Shown here piece after piece: positions 63,588 through 64,000 of a stretch of 64,000 nt of DNA (positions are counted from its first letter, which is position 1; each line of letters begins with the position of its first letter). Both the position numbers and the translations under genes were made by a program. The stretch spans positions 124,001 through 188,000 of the forward strand of contig NZ_JADGEW010000002.1 in assembly GCF_016744155.1 (NCBI RefSeq). Reading direction: 5' to 3'. This DNA comes from Amphritea sp. Its GTDB lineage: Bacteria; Pseudomonadota; Gammaproteobacteria; Pseudomonadales; Balneatricaceae. The notes below the pieces were generated by a model. It worked only from the letters and a program-made list of their open reading frames with translations, was not told the origin of the DNA and ran no database searches.

Positions 63588-64000
63588 ATGAGTACAGAGC
63601 AAGCCTTACGTGACCGCAGCGAATCTAAATGTGAACTGTGTAGCGCGACTGACAACCTGAGTGTTTATGAAGTACCGCCAGGCTCTAAAGGCAGTGTGGA
63701 TGACTCTATATTGGTATGTGACACCTGTAAGGGCCAGATTGAAAACCCAGACACCATCGATGCTAACCATTGGCGTTGTCTGAATGACAGCATGTGGAGC
63801 CAGGTACCAGCAGTTCAGGTGATGGCATGGCGTATGCTGAACCGTCTGCGCAGTGAAGGCTGGCCACAAGACCTGCTGGATATGTTGTATCTGGACGATG
63901 AAACATCGCTCTGGGCGCAAGCCACCGGTGACCATCTGGATGACTCTGAGAAAGTGATTCATCGCGATAGCAACGGCGCAGTGCTTGAAGCCGGGGACAA
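63588..64000 (+). CDS. PhnA/YjdM-like zinc-ribbon protein, 3'-truncated by the window edge
   Basis: First 137 residues of a PhnA/YjdM-type protein. A zinc ribbon is formed by CELCSATDN and CDTCKG, then the conserved HWRCLNDSMWSQVPAVQVMAWRML segment. The family was once linked to phosphonate use, but PhnA has no proven role in it. CGGAG lies 7-8 nt before the ATG. The stop lies outside the window. Confidence 0.88.
   Translation, partial: MSTEQALRDRSESKCELCSATDNLSVYEVPPGSKGSVDDSILVCDTCKGQIENPDTIDANHWRCLNDSMWSQVPAVQVMAWRMLNRLRSEGWPQDLLDMLYLDDETSLWAQATGDHLDDSEKVIHRDSNGAVLEAGD

Noticed and set aside
1-64000. CRISPR array, prophage, insertion sequence, rRNA or tRNA gene
   Set aside because: No spaced direct repeats, transposase or phage-like ORF, or rRNA/tRNA sequence was recognised by reading; the only exact tandem repeat is the 9-bp unit at 36097.

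Overview
The window is 64 kb of ordinary chromosomal DNA from a Gram-negative bacterium, most likely a marine gammaproteobacterium of the Oceanospirillales type (Amphritea/Neptunomonas/Marinobacterium-like). That placement is an inference from gene content: SlyD, RlmJ, ArgP/ArgO, an RstAB-like pair, many CACHE/PAS/GGDEF proteins and a complete PQQ alcohol-oxidation island. No rRNA, tRNA, CRISPR array, insertion sequence or phage gene was seen.

Layout. 1-4.2 kb holds transporters (a truncated ABC exporter, a FetB-like permease, DMT and LysE exporters) and a nitronate monooxygenase. 4.3-9.6 kb holds slyD and a MoxR / DUF58 / TgpA-transglutaminase / YgjP-like hydrolase series. 9.8-13 kb holds a chemoreceptor with a C-terminal sensor domain and a porin. 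13.3-26.6 kb is the regulatory and transport half of the alcohol island: a FIST protein and hybrid kinase (ErcS'-like), a LuxR-type regulator (AgmR/ErbR-like), a CxxxCW rhodanese-like protein, a CACHE-PAS-GGDEF protein, a four-gene ABC/beta-propeller operon, a cupredoxin-like protein without copper ligands, and a Sel1-repeat protein. 27-34.4 kb carries an RstAB-like two-component system, a MipA/OmpV protein and an RND efflux pair. 34.6-40 kb is the catalytic half: PedF-like cytochrome c, MoxJ-like binding protein, SoxYZ-like carrier, metallo-hydrolase, PqqD-like protein and a PQQ alcohol dehydrogenase with the lanthanide-type Asp pair. 40-52.4 kb holds rlmJ, sensory c-di-GMP proteins, argP/argO and an Aer-like receptor. 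52.7-57.7 kb holds an ExaC-like aldehyde dehydrogenase, a second CACHE-PAS-GGDEF protein, a hemerythrin, arfB and a small lipoprotein. 57.9-63.4 kb is pqqABCDE plus an S9 peptidase. The window ends inside a PhnA-like gene.

How it fits together. The pqq genes make PQQ. The periplasmic dehydrogenase at 38.3 kb uses it to oxidise an alcohol and passes electrons to the cytochrome at 34.6 kb; the aldehyde dehydrogenase at 52.7 kb finishes the oxidation. The kinase/LuxR pair probably controls this set. A short palindrome (AGTAC-Y-AA-R-GTACT type) recurs in front of at least six of these scattered units. At the best sites a -10-like hexamer begins 24 nt from the palindrome, in both directions where the genes diverge. 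I read it as the operator that ties the island into one regulon.

The least described part is the cytochrome / MoxJ-like / SoxYZ-like / metallo-hydrolase / PqqD-like operon, with the ABC/beta-propeller operon that accompanies it. Both travel with quinoprotein dehydrogenases but have no settled biochemical role.
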